Of a stretch of DNA of 22,728 nucleotides, positions 1-7,454 are shown piece by piece (position 1 is the stretch's first letter; every line of letters begins with the position of its first letter). This DNA comes from Nitrospirota bacterium. Lineage in GTDB: Bacteria; Nitrospirota; Thermodesulfovibrionia; Thermodesulfovibrionales; Dissulfurispiraceae. The notes under the pieces are model-generated. The model saw only the letters and a program-made list of their open reading frames with translations. It was not told the DNA's origin and ran no database searches. The stretch spans positions 1 through 22,728 of the forward strand of contig JACREW010000134.1 in the NCBI GenBank assembly GCA_016212685.1. The letters run 5' to 3'. Both the position numbers and the translations under genes were made by a program.

Positions 1-90
1 GCGCGGGTGGTCTTCCAGGAGATGATGGGGCAGGAGGCAAAACACATAGAATATCTTAAAAAGCTCAGAATGAGGCTTTCTGAGACTTAG
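1..90 (+). CDS. Rubrerythrin/ferritin-like protein, C-terminal fragment
   Basis: Only the last 29 codons are inside the window; the reading frame is open from the first base and stops with TAG at 88-90. The visible residues include an E-A-K-H (ExxH) helix motif, preceded by acidic residues and followed by a short charged helix (HIEYLKKLR). That is how the second iron-binding helix of rubrerythrin-type ferritin-like domains usually ends. Such domains carry a di-iron site and serve in peroxide or oxygen defence in anaerobes. The fragment is too short to tell rubrerythrin from other ferritin-like proteins, and no rubredoxin-type CxxC tail follows, so this would be a form without a C-terminal rubredoxin domain. 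Confidence 0.55.
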   Translation, partial: ARVVFQEMMGQEAKHIEYLKKLRMRLSET

Positions 91-117
91 AACCGACAAC
101 AAAATGACTACCAAAAA

Positions 118-244
118 TGACAGGACACAGTATTTTCGCTCATTCTCGCCGGACATCCTTGTCCATCTCCGAGGCACCGGCTCGGTTTTGCCGTCACGGC
201 AAAACTTCGAGCCGCTGAAACCGCTTCAATACAATGCCCTGTCA
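118..244. repeat. Palindromic intergenic element (MITE/REP-like)
   Basis: The outer ends form an imperfect inverted repeat: TGACAGG at 118-124 against CCTGTCA at 238-244, about 17 of 22 positions pairing if extended. Inside is a strong hairpin with arms 179-192 and 198-213, a five-base loop GTCAC and a two-base TT bulge. No T-run follows it, so it does not look like a simple terminator. It shares the string ATTGAAGCGG (minus strand, 221-230) with the element at 7455-7627. It lies between the rubrerythrin-like end and the DsrC-like start. Confidence 0.55.
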
Positions 245-285
245 TCTAATTTTGATGGAACCTATTAAACAACAGGAGGTATAAG

Positions 286-630
286 ATGGCGACAATCGAA
301 TATGCCGGAGGAAAGGTCGAAATTGACAGTGAGGGTTATCTCGTAAACATCGACGACTGGAACGAACAGGTGGCTTGCGCGCTTGCTGAAATAGCTGGGG
401 TTGACGAGCTGACAAAGGAGAGGATGGAGATATTGAAATTCATAAGGGAATATTATAAAAAATATAATTTTTTCCCTATCTTGAACGCGGTCTGTAAAAA
501 CGTGCACCAGCCCAAGAACTGCATAAACGAAAAGTTCATGGATCCTTTAACTGCATGGAAATTAGCCGGTCTTCCGCAGCCGGGCGAAGACATAATCAAT
601 ATCGTCGAATACGGCCAGACGCCTACATAA
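286..630 (+). CDS. DsrC/TusE-family protein lacking the C-terminal cysteines
   Basis: The 114-residue product has the family's usual length and layout: a beta-rich N-terminus with the D-x-E-G-Y-L signature near residue 14-19, W25, the central helix around K51-F-I-R-E-Y-Y, and the A-G-L-P segment at 94-97. In DsrC the C-terminal arm carries two redox cysteines eleven residues apart. Here those positions are W91 and D102, and the tail runs on past the usual end. Cysteines remain at 31, 70 and 79. The protein therefore cannot carry the DsrC trisulfide and cannot be a TusE-type single-cysteine carrier. It fits the cysteine-free group of DsrC homologues thought to be regulatory (RspA-type), which is inference. 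A strong AGGAGG lies just upstream of the ATG. No dsrAB genes are visible. Confidence 0.85.
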   Translation: MATIEYAGGKVEIDSEGYLVNIDDWNEQVACALAEIAGVDELTKERMEILKFIREYYKKYNFFPILNAVCKNVHQPKNCINEKFMDPLTAWKLAGLPQPGEDIINIVEYGQTPT

Positions 631-640
631 AAACTATATA

Positions 641-679
641 ATGATAGAGAGGCGCGGAAACACCCTGCCTCTCTATCAT
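641..679. terminator. Bidirectional terminator hairpin
   Basis: Thirteen-base-pair perfect stem, 641-653 with 667-679, and a 13-base loop, lying between the convergent DsrC-like and exchanger genes. The TGA stop of the minus-strand exchanger gene (676-678) is inside the stem. A-rich sequence on both sides gives short U-rich tails in either direction. Confidence 0.75.
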
Positions 680-1713
680 TTCAAGAAAATACTCGCGGCA
701 TATATCAGATAAAAAATCCCTCCTAAAAGGACTGTAACGGGAGAAAGTTTGTTGCGCATATGGATTTCCGCAATGGCGATAACGGCAGAGCTTAAGGCAA
801 GTATTGCGGAAAAAAGCGCAAGACCCGAAATGCTCCAGTCAGTGAAAATAAGCCCTACGGATACCGGAAATGTGGATTGAAATACCATCGCTCCTGTAAT
901 ATTCCCCATCGCGAGGGTGTCCCTCCCCTTGAGAGTCCATGTAACGCTGTTGAACTTCTCCGGCAGTTCGGTCGCGACAGGCGCTATAAGGAGGGCGAAC
1001 AACAGGGGATTCATTCCCCATGCGGTCGAGAGTTTTTCGAGATTCCCCACAAAGATATGAGCGCCGCCTACCATTACCGAGAGGGCCGCAAGAACCTGAA
1101 ACGATATAAGCGGCAAACCCGTTCCATGCTGTTGGGCATAGGCTTCGGATGAAGCATTTCCTAATAAACGCCGCATGCCGCCAAGCAGGCGCTTAAAATA
1201 TAATTCCTCGGTATGCATTATATCCGCGCTTTCTCCCCTGAAGGTGGAGTAAGCGTATATCGCATAGCCTATAACAAGGGCTATTGCTATGAAAATGTTG
1301 GACTTCGGAATTAAAAGCGGAAAGAAGATGGCAAAGGAATACATGACCACAAAAAATAAGAGGTCGCGCTTCATTGAATGCGCCTCGACAATAAGTTCGA
1401 ACTTTCTTTTTTTCATAAGAAAACTTGCGAGCACGGAGATTCCTACGAGGAAGAATGCAAGCGTCGAGAGCATAAAAGGCGCTCCTAAGATTGCTCCTAC
1501 GCCGATGTTTTTTGCCGCCTCTCCACCGTGCATAAGTATGGCGACAAACGGCAATATGGTCTCGGGTAGGGCAGTCCCCACGGCAGCCAAAATGCTTCCG
1601 ACTACAGCCTGAGACAGCGAGAGTTTTCTGCCGAGGGATTCCACGCCGTTAGTAAAAAACTCGGCGCTGAGCAGTATCATAAGCAGGCTGAAGACGAGAA
1701 ATGCTATTTCCAT
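676..1713 (-). CDS. CaCA-superfamily Na+/Ca2+ exchanger-like membrane protein
   Basis: The 345-residue, very hydrophobic protein has about ten membrane segments and the two inverted alpha-repeats of the calcium/cation antiporter family. Repeat 1 contains the acidic G-T-A-L-P-E-T motif at 46-52; repeat 2 contains A-P-V-A-T-E-L-P-E at 244-252, followed by a G-N-x-x-G-A motif near 270-275. The glutamates in these motifs form the ion site in family members. A charged cytoplasmic loop lies around 155-195. Which cation is moved (Ca2+, Na+, H+) cannot be read from the sequence. The ATG directly abuts the TAA of the UspA gene upstream, so the two are almost certainly co-transcribed, suggesting ion homeostasis under stress. 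Confidence 0.85.
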   Translation of the reverse strand: MEIAFLVFSLLMILLSAEFFTNGVESLGRKLSLSQAVVGSILAAVGTALPETILPFVAILMHGGEAAKNIGVGAILGAPFMLSTLAFFLVGISVLASFLMKKRKFELIVEAHSMKRDLLFFVVMYSFAIFFPLLIPKSNIFIAIALVIGYAIYAYSTFRGESADIMHTEELYFKRLLGGMRRLLGNASSEAYAQQHGTGLPLISFQVLAALSVMVGGAHIFVGNLEKLSTAWGMNPLLFALLIAPVATELPEKFNSVTWTLKGRDTLAMGNITGAMVFQSTFPVSVGLIFTDWSISGLALFSAILALSSAVIAIAEIHMRNKLSPVTVLLGGIFYLIYAASIFLK

Positions 1714-2622
1714 TTATCGAGTAATCACCACAGGGCAGGGAGATGTTTTAATAATAGATTCCGAGACGCTTCCAAGCATTACGCCTTTAGTGTACGACAA
1801 ACCGCGCGCTCCCATCACAATCAAATCCGCATCCCTTTCTGATGCAATTTCATTAATAGCTATATAGGGATCCCCTATTTTGACAACGCTCCCGGCTCTA
1901 TCGCAGACATTAAGAAAGGAGCACATCTGTTCTTCGGCCTCTTTTATAAGCGCGTCCTTATAACCGTTTCTGTCCGCGTTGGTCATGTCCTTCCATTTCT
2001 GCAGACCCTTTTCCATTTTAATGCTCGAAACCACATGCGCGACCGTAAGTTCCGAAGAGTTCTTCTCCGATAGCGCCTTCGCAAATCCAACGGCCTTTTT
2101 TGACGGCTCTGAAAAATCCACGGCGCATAATATCCGTTTTATGTTTACATTGCCCAAACTCGCGTTTTCGGATTTTTTGCCCCTGACAACCAGCATAGGG
2201 ATGTCGAGGGATTTTATAAGCCTTTCCGAACTGCTCGGCCTTATCATATGAGATTTATGCCCGAGAACGAGGATATCGGCATTCAGTTCTTTCATTGAAA
2301 CATTGAACGTCTCTACAAGCCTGCCCACCGCAATTATGTGTTTTGAAGCTATGCCGTAGGGCTTTAATTTCGCAGCCCATTTTTCAAGCTCTTCTTCATC
2401 CGTTTTTTTCTCTTTTTCGATATACGGGATCATATAGGCAGGAGGGGTAAGGGCGTAATCGATAACGTACAGCATATCTATTTCGGCTTTTTCAACACCT
2501 CCGGCCTTATACAGCCAAAGCGCATATGCGACGACCGTTTCCGTGTCGGGACCGAGGTCTACCGCCGAGAGTATTTTGTTTATTTTTAAAATAGTGTCCA
2601 TCATTTGCTTTTTCAAATGCAT
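1714..2622 (-). CDS. Universal stress protein with two UspA domains
   Basis: The 302-residue protein is two tandem UspA domains, about 12-150 and 162-302, each opening with a K/R-I-L-x-A-V-D strand. The second keeps the ATP-binding signature G-2x-G-9x-G-S (G271, G274, G284, S285). The first has lost these glycines (G-H-K-S-H around its equivalent), so probably only the C-terminal half binds nucleotide. Such tandem proteins are cytoplasmic and often regulate a transporter encoded next door; here that is the exchanger, which begins immediately after this stop. The start is uncertain: no good Shine-Dalgarno precedes M1, and M8 (MDTILK) would remove a short extension. Confidence 0.88.
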   Translation of the reverse strand: MHLKKQMMDTILKINKILSAVDLGPDTETVVAYALWLYKAGGVEKAEIDMLYVIDYALTPPAYMIPYIEKEKKTDEEELEKWAAKLKPYGIASKHIIAVGRLVETFNVSMKELNADILVLGHKSHMIRPSSSERLIKSLDIPMLVVRGKKSENASLGNVNIKRILCAVDFSEPSKKAVGFAKALSEKNSSELTVAHVVSSIKMEKGLQKWKDMTNADRNGYKDALIKEAEEQMCSFLNVCDRAGSVVKIGDPYIAINEIASERDADLIVMGARGLSYTKGVMLGSVSESIIKTSPCPVVITR

Positions 2623-2644
2623 TCCGGAGTCTTAAATGCTCAAA

Positions 2645-2676
2645 AATAAAGGGTGGCCGAAGAACCACCCTTTATT
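2645..2676 (-). terminator. Rho-independent terminator of the HU gene
   Basis: Twelve-base-pair perfect stem (2645-2656 with 2665-2676) and an eight-base loop. Read on the minus strand it is followed by a TTTATTTTT run. It lies 19 bases after the HU stop and before the UspA gene. Confidence 0.85.
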
Positions 2677-2694
2677 AATAAGAAAACAAAACGC

Positions 2695-2967
2695 CTATTT
2701 TACTGCATCTTTCAGTGTCTTCCCTGCCGTGAATTTAGGAACCTTTGTCGCTGGAATCTTGATCTCTGCGCCTGTCCTCGGGTTACGGCCCTTGCGAGCC
2801 TTCCTCTTGGATACAGAGAATGTTCCGAAGCCTACGAGCGTTACCTTCTGGCCCTTCTTAAGAACGGCCTTTACTGAATCGAGCGTTGCATCCAATGCCT
2901 TTCCTGCGTCTGTCTTTGTGAGGCTTGCGCTTGCTGCGATCTTGTCGATAAGATCTGCCTTTGTCAT
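2695..2967 (-). CDS. hup: HU-family DNA-binding protein
   Basis: The 90-residue product matches the whole HU/IHF fold. The N-terminal helices are M-T-K-A-D-L-I-D-K-I-A, the G-F-G-T-F core sits at 46-50, and the DNA-binding arm has R-x-G-R-N-P-R-T-G at 58-67 and ends in K-I-P-A-T-K-V-P-K-F. It is a histone-like dimer that bends DNA and compacts the nucleoid. R/K-rich arms and the lack of an extension point to HU rather than IHF, but the split is not certain from one sequence. A long GGGGGG-containing Shine-Dalgarno (on the minus strand) precedes the ATG. The gene has its own promoter and terminator and stands alone. Confidence 0.95.
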   Translation of the reverse strand: MTKADLIDKIAASASLTKTDAGKALDATLDSVKAVLKKGQKVTLVGFGTFSVSKRKARKGRNPRTGAEIKIPATKVPKFTAGKTLKDAVK

Positions 2968-3022
2968 TGTTTCAATCCCCCCTTTCTGTTATGGATTATT
3001 GAATATCAACGGTTTGGTATAA

Positions 3023-3051
3023 ACATTACCAAGAAAAGCAGTATTTGTCAA
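3023..3051 (-). promoter_or_regulatory. Sigma-70 promoter of the HU gene, with inverted repeat
   Basis: On the minus strand: -35 TTGACA (3046-3051), 17-base spacer, -10 TAATGT (3023-3028), predicted start near 3016, giving a leader of about 49 bases. An inverted repeat TTGGTA-7-TACCAA (3014-3032) covers the -10 box and start site and could be an operator. Confidence 0.75.
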
Positions 3052-3136
3052 GAAAAAAACAATAGGCTGACCACATAGGTATAGACATGCTTACCGGTTT
3101 ATAGAATAAATCGGCGAATATCTGTTTTAATAAAAT

Positions 3137-5470
3137 ATGCGGGATATGAATATAAACGCTCTCATCGATTCCCTCAAAAAAGACCGCCTTATTGGAGCAG
3201 GCATTACAACCCACGAATATATTCCTATGAAAGAATCGAATTTTAGCAATATAAAAATAATGGGCGAATTGAGGGAAGCGTTGGGAAATAAGGGAATAGA
3301 GGAATTCTATACCCATCAGACAGAGGGGATTGGACTGATAAGACAAGGGCATAATGTCGTCGTCATGACGCCCACTGCCAGCGGAAAGAGCCTTATTTAC
3401 AACATCCCGGTCATCGAATCCATTCTCGAAAATCCGGAGGCAAGGGCGCTTTACATATTTCCACTAAAAGGGCTCGAACAGGATCAATTCAATAACCTCA
3501 ATGAACTATTCCATGCCGCCTGTTCGAACCGTTCAAACGGTTTGAACAGTTCGAACAGTTTAATCTGCGCGGTTTACGACGGCGATACTACTCCTTACAG
3601 GAGAAAGAAAATCAGGGAAAACCTCCCCAATGTAATCTTCACCAATCCGGATATGATCCATCTCGCGTTTAACGCATTTCACAAAAAATGGGAAGAATTC
3701 TTCAAAAACCTGAAATATATTGTGGTCGATGAGATACATACCTATAGGGGAGTATTCGGTTCGCATGTAAGCCATGTATTAAGACGGCTCAGAAGGATCT
3801 GCAACCGATGGGGAAGCGATCCGCAGTTCATCGCATGCTCCGCGACAATAGCAAATCCTAAAGAGCTTGCGGAAAAGTTAATCGGCTCGTCGTTCTCTGT
3901 GGTAGGCAGAACAGGCGCGCCTCAGTATGGGAAACACTTTCTCTTTTTAGACCCTATGGACAGCCCTTACGGCGAGGCTACGAGGATATTCCTGAAATGC
4001 GTAAATTCGGGATTAAGGACGATACTCTTTACAAAAGCAAGGAAGATCACCGAGCTGATATACAAATGGAGCATCGAACGAGCGCCGTTGCTTAAGGATA
4101 AAATAAGCCCTTACAGGGCGGGCTTCCTGCCTGCCGAAAGGCGGGAGATAGAGCAAAAACTCTTCAGCGGAGAGCTTATGGGAGTTATATCCACAAGCGC
4201 CCTCGAATTAGGGGTCGATATAGGCGGCCTTGATGTATGCATACTCTGCGGCTATCCCGGCTCTGTTTCGAGCACATGGCAGAGGGCCGGACGCGTAGGC
4301 CGAAACGGACAGGAGTCATTAATTATAATGATTGCCATTAAAGACGCCCTCGATCATTACTTCATTTCACATCCCGAAACATTTTTTGAAAAACCCCATG
4401 AGGCATCCATATGCGACCCGTCAAACAAAAAAATTCTCAAACAGCATCTCGTATGCGCCGCAGACGAGGTCTATCTGAGGGCGAACGACGGCGTATACGA
4501 AATCGATAAAATAAACGACATTATCGAAGAGTTGGTGAACGAAGACGGCCTGAAAACAGGAAAAACAGGAGACATATGGTTCTCAGGGAAGAGAATGCCT
4601 CAGAGAGAGATAGGTATCAGGACTATCGGGAGACCACTGAAGCTTAAGGACGAATCGAACAGGCATATCGGAGATCTGGACGGGAAAAGGATTTACAGGG
4701 ACGCGTTTCCCGGTGCTATCTACCTGCACAGGGGAAGACAGTACCGGGTATTGCATCTCGACCTTGATAAAAACGAAGCTGTATGCAGGGAAACGGATGT
4801 TAATTACTATACACAGGCGCTCTCTAACGAACATGTTGAGATTACAGGCATGCCGCAGAAATCACGCACGCGTCTTTCTCCGGAAATAGATCTTTATCAC
4901 GGAATGATGCGGATTACCTATCAGATAGTAGGCTATGACAAGAAAAACACGTTCGACGGCACGAGGATATCGAGACATGAGGTCGAGATGCCGGAATACA
5001 TATTCGATACCGAAGGCATATGGATGGTCATTCATGAAGGCCTCAGGGACAAAATCATCGACAAGGGCTATGACCTTGCAGGAACCCTTCATGCGGCAGA
5101 GCATGTAACAATCGCCTGTATGCCATTATTCGCTTTATGCGATAAGGGGGACATCGGCGGCTACAGCTATGCCTTATATCCCGAATTTAAACTGCCCGCT
5201 ATATTCATTTACGACGGGTACGAGGGCGGCATAGGCCTTACCAATAGGGTCTTAGACGTGCCGGCGCAATGGATTAAATCCTCAATCGAAATAATCAAAG
5301 ATTGCGAATGCGATGAAGGCTGCCCCTCATGCGTTCAGGATTCGCAGTGCGGCTCGGCAAACCGGCCGCTCGATAAAAAGGGAGCGCTATATTTTCTGGA
5401 AAGCTTATCAGGTTCTGGTCTTATCAGGTTCGGGTTCTTGACAGGAGGGGGATGCTTTGATAGTATTTAG
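3137..5470 (+). CDS. MrfA/Hrq1-like DEAD/DEAH-box DNA helicase with DUF1998
   Basis: The 777-residue protein has both RecA-like helicase domains and the C-terminal cysteine domain of the MrfA (YprA)/Hrq1 group. Walker A is T-A-S-G-K-S at 80-85, motif II D-E-I-H at 198-201, and motif III S-A-T at 235-237. The second RecA domain ends in a Q-R-A-G-R-V-G-R motif. A metal-type cluster follows, with Cys at 723, 725, 729, 732 and 738. Family members repair crosslinked or bulky-adduct DNA by 3'-5' unwinding. Two oddities stand out: residues about 129-142 are encoded by a palindromic 9-bp repeat array, and the last ~20 residues come from another short repeat. M4 (3148) is an alternative start; neither start has a clear Shine-Dalgarno. 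Confidence 0.88.
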   Translation: MRDMNINALIDSLKKDRLIGAGITTHEYIPMKESNFSNIKIMGELREALGNKGIEEFYTHQTEGIGLIRQGHNVVVMTPTASGKSLIYNIPVIESILENPEARALYIFPLKGLEQDQFNNLNELFHAACSNRSNGLNSSNSLICAVYDGDTTPYRRKKIRENLPNVIFTNPDMIHLAFNAFHKKWEEFFKNLKYIVVDEIHTYRGVFGSHVSHVLRRLRRICNRWGSDPQFIACSATIANPKELAEKLIGSSFSVVGRTGAPQYGKHFLFLDPMDSPYGEATRIFLKCVNSGLRTILFTKARKITELIYKWSIERAPLLKDKISPYRAGFLPAERREIEQKLFSGELMGVISTSALELGVDIGGLDVCILCGYPGSVSSTWQRAGRVGRNGQESLIIMIAIKDALDHYFISHPETFFEKPHEASICDPSNKKILKQHLVCAADEVYLRANDGVYEIDKINDIIEELVNEDGLKTGKTGDIWFSGKRMPQREIGIRTIGRPLKLKDESNRHIGDLDGKRIYRDAFPGAIYLHRGRQYRVLHLDLDKNEAVCRETDVNYYTQALSNEHVEITGMPQKSRTRLSPEIDLYHGMMRITYQIVGYDKKNTFDGTRISRHEVEMPEYIFDTEGIWMVIHEGLRDKIIDKGYDLAGTLHAAEHVTIACMPLFALCDKGDIGGYSYALYPEFKLPAIFIYDGYEGGIGLTNRVLDVPAQWIKSSIEIIKDCECDEGCPSCVQDSQCGSANRPLDKKGALYFLESLSGSGLIRFGFLTGGGCFDSI
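3520..3558. repeat. Palindromic array of 9-bp repeats inside the helicase gene
   Basis: Units GTTCGAACC, GTTCAAACG, GTTTGAACA and GTTCGAACA follow at exact 9-bp spacing. The 39-bp block reads as an inverted repeat with 18 of 19 pairs matched around position 3539. It encodes an Asn/Ser-rich loop inserted between helicase motifs Ia and Ib and keeps the reading frame. Confidence 0.8.
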
Positions 5471-5512
5471 TTCATGGAATCGGAGTGAATACATTCAGTA
5501 ACTTTATAATAC

Positions 5513-5571
5513 TCCCCAAAAACTGGACAGGGTATGCTGTTCCCCTCTACAGCCTGAAAAAATGGGGGAAC
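5513..5571 (+). promoter_or_regulatory. Possible structured RNA between helicase and TPR genes
   Basis: Two mutually exclusive foldings can be drawn: GTTCCCC (5539-5545) with GGGGAAC (5565-5571), or GCTGT (5536-5540) with ACAGC (5549-5553) combined with TCCCC (5513-5517) pairing GGGGA (5565-5569). It matches no riboswitch class I know. It lies upstream of the predicted TPR promoter, so it would be in the helicase 3' end rather than the TPR leader. Confidence 0.25.
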
Positions 5572-5586
5572 TCCTGATACCTATAA

Positions 5587-5615
5587 TTGAAGCTTTGCGG
5601 TCAAACTGATAATAT
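5587..5615 (+). promoter_or_regulatory. Predicted promoter for a leaderless TPR mRNA
   Basis: TTGAAG (5587-5592), 17-base spacer, TAATAT (5610-5615). Counting from the -10 box, +1 falls exactly on the A of the ATG at 5622. No Shine-Dalgarno is present, which fits a leaderless transcript. Confidence 0.5.
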
Positions 5616-5621
5616 ATAACG

Positions 5622-7037
5622 ATGGATCTATGGCTCGGAGGACTTATAGGCGCAATAATAGGCGCTGTCTTGGCTGCGATAGGTATTGCCGTTGCGATTA
5701 TCCTGTCCGAATACAAAAGACAACAGGCCGACCGGAACAAAATTTTGAACAGGTTGGATACGGCGGATATTCTCCTTCAGGAGAACATGACGGCGGATGC
5801 CCTTGCTATATATACCTCTTTACTGAAAGAATTATCGAAAGAAAGGGATTTAGAGACCTACGCCCTTATTAAAAACAGCGAAGGCAAGTGTTACTATAAC
5901 CTGTCTTTTAGAACAAAAAGGTCCGAAAACCTGATAAAGGCGATAGCTGCATTCGAGGACTCGGCTAAATTCTCCAACCCCCAAAAATCACCGGATAGTT
6001 ACGCCCTGACATGCTACAATCTCGGCAGCGCGTACATGAATCTGTCGGAATTTCATGAAGAGGAGCAGTCCCTCAAAAAAGCGGTAGAGGCCTTCCGTAA
6101 AACACTTTCCGTATATACGCTCTCATTGAACCCCTCCGGCTATGCGCTGGTGAATCACAACCTGTGCAGCGCCTATAACGTGCTTGCCGGTTTTGACGAT
6201 ATTGAAAACAATCTTTTGAAGGCCGCAAAATATTGCGAAGAGACCCTGAATGTTTATACGCCGGAAGGATATCCTCTGAATCACGCAGACGCTCAGATGA
6301 AGCTCGGCTCCATATTCAATGCCCTTTCTTCATTTCGGAACAAAGAAGAACACCTCTCAAAGGCTGTCAATTCCTACAAAGCAGCGCTCAATATATATAA
6401 CCACGAAAAATATCCCGCGGAGTTCGCAGCGGCGCATAAAAGCATAGGTGACTGCTATAAATCATTCGCAGAGAACAGCGAAAGCGAAAGCGATATAATA
6501 AATGCCGTTACAGCGTATGAGGAAGCGTTAAATATCTATTCTGCCGATAATGATCCGATTGTTTATGCCGGAATAAAGAAAACCCTCGGAGACGTTTACA
6601 GTTTATACGCCGCTGCCGGAGAAAAACCCGACACACTGCTTAAAGCGATTCGTTTTTACGAGGAAGCGCTCACCATATATAATGCCGTTGATCAGCCTCT
6701 TGAATTTTCCGGTATACAGCAGAAACTCGGCAATGCTCAACTAATGATATTTACAGTCAGCGGCAAAGAAGAAAACTTGCTCACCGGCATAACCGCCTAT
6801 TTGGAAGCCCTCAGAGTAATGACAATTCTCGAACATCCGCTCGATTACGCCTCCATACACCACAGGCTCGGCGATGCGTATACCGATCTCGCAAAACTCG
6901 CGGATGAGGCATCGAATCTTAAAAAGGCGCAATCGGCATACATCGAGGCGCTTAAAGTCTATACCTTCGAAGACTCCCCCTTAGATCATAAAGTAGTCGC
7001 CCTAAAACTCGAAAAGATACGGAGAATCGTGTCATAA
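5622..7037 (+). CDS. Membrane-anchored tetratricopeptide repeat protein
   Basis: The 471-residue protein starts with a single Gly/Ala/Ile-rich membrane segment (about 5-28), followed by basic K-R and a long cytoplasmic solenoid. The rest is about eight helical repeats of roughly 50 residues with a shared pattern: Y-A near the start, L-G-x-x-Y, then L-x-K-A-I-x-x-Y-x-E-A-L-x-I-Y and a conserved Pro between units. This long-period TPR form occurs in protein-protein scaffolds; no enzymatic domain is present. There is no Shine-Dalgarno, and a promoter appears to start transcription on the ATG. The next gene (NifU-like) is convergent, so this gene stands alone. The partner is unknown. Confidence 0.8.
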   Translation: MDLWLGGLIGAIIGAVLAAIGIAVAIILSEYKRQQADRNKILNRLDTADILLQENMTADALAIYTSLLKELSKERDLETYALIKNSEGKCYYNLSFRTKRSENLIKAIAAFEDSAKFSNPQKSPDSYALTCYNLGSAYMNLSEFHEEEQSLKKAVEAFRKTLSVYTLSLNPSGYALVNHNLCSAYNVLAGFDDIENNLLKAAKYCEETLNVYTPEGYPLNHADAQMKLGSIFNALSSFRNKEEHLSKAVNSYKAALNIYNHEKYPAEFAAAHKSIGDCYKSFAENSESESDIINAVTAYEEALNIYSADNDPIVYAGIKKTLGDVYSLYAAAGEKPDTLLKAIRFYEEALTIYNAVDQPLEFSGIQQKLGNAQLMIFTVSGKEENLLTGITAYLEALRVMTILEHPLDYASIHHRLGDAYTDLAKLADEASNLKKAQSAYIEALKVYTFEDSPLDHKVVALKLEKIRRIVS

Positions 7038-7100
7038 GCTATGCATAAATATCCTCCGGGCAACAGTCTCATTATTTCACTTCGATTTTACAAGAGCCGG

Positions 7101-7328
7101 TTATACCGCCTCTACCGCCTTAAGCTCCGGGATAGCCTTCTTCAATTCGGCCTCGATGCCGCCCTTTAACGTCATTATTGACATGGGGCATGTGCCGCAG
7201 GCGCCGACTAATCTGACCTTTACTACGTTGTCGTCCGTTATATCCACGAGCTCGACGTCGCCGCCGTCCCTTCTGAGATACGGCCTAACCTTATTAATGA
7301 CCTCTTCAACCTTTGTCCTGTCAATCAT
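7101..7328 (-). CDS. NifU-like (Nfu) iron-sulfur cluster scaffold protein
   Basis: The 75-residue product is a stand-alone NifU C-terminal domain. It has the D-G-G-D-V-E-L-V-D-I segment at 21-30 and the cluster-binding C-G-T-C at 44-47 (C44, C47), followed by P-M-S-I-M-T-L-K-G-G-I-E. Such small Nfu proteins hold or carry a [4Fe-4S] cluster bridged between two subunits and deliver it to apoproteins in the cytoplasm. Many Fe-S clients are encoded here (complex I, radical SAM, GlcF-like). AGGAGG precedes the ATG at good spacing. It is monocistronic, between the convergent TPR gene and a gene-free region. Confidence 0.92.
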   Translation of the reverse strand: MIDRTKVEEVINKVRPYLRRDGGDVELVDITDDNVVKVRLVGACGTCPMSIMTLKGGIEAELKKAIPELKAVEAV

Positions 7329-7353
7329 CGTAAACCTCCTATGTGTTTTTATA

Positions 7354-7383
7354 ATTTTATCCTAAAAATCATCAAACATGTAA
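7354..7383 (-). promoter_or_regulatory. Candidate promoter for the Nfu gene
   Basis: Minus strand: TTACAT (7378-7383), 18-base spacer, TAAAAT (7354-7359), in an AT-rich stretch that also holds an imperfect ATGATT/AATCAT palindrome. Both hexamers deviate from consensus. Confidence 0.4.
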
Positions 7384-7454
7384 TGATTAAAATCATATCG
7401 TAATCCATAATCATTGGGCTATGAGGCATACTTCAAAAGCCTTCAACAATGTGA

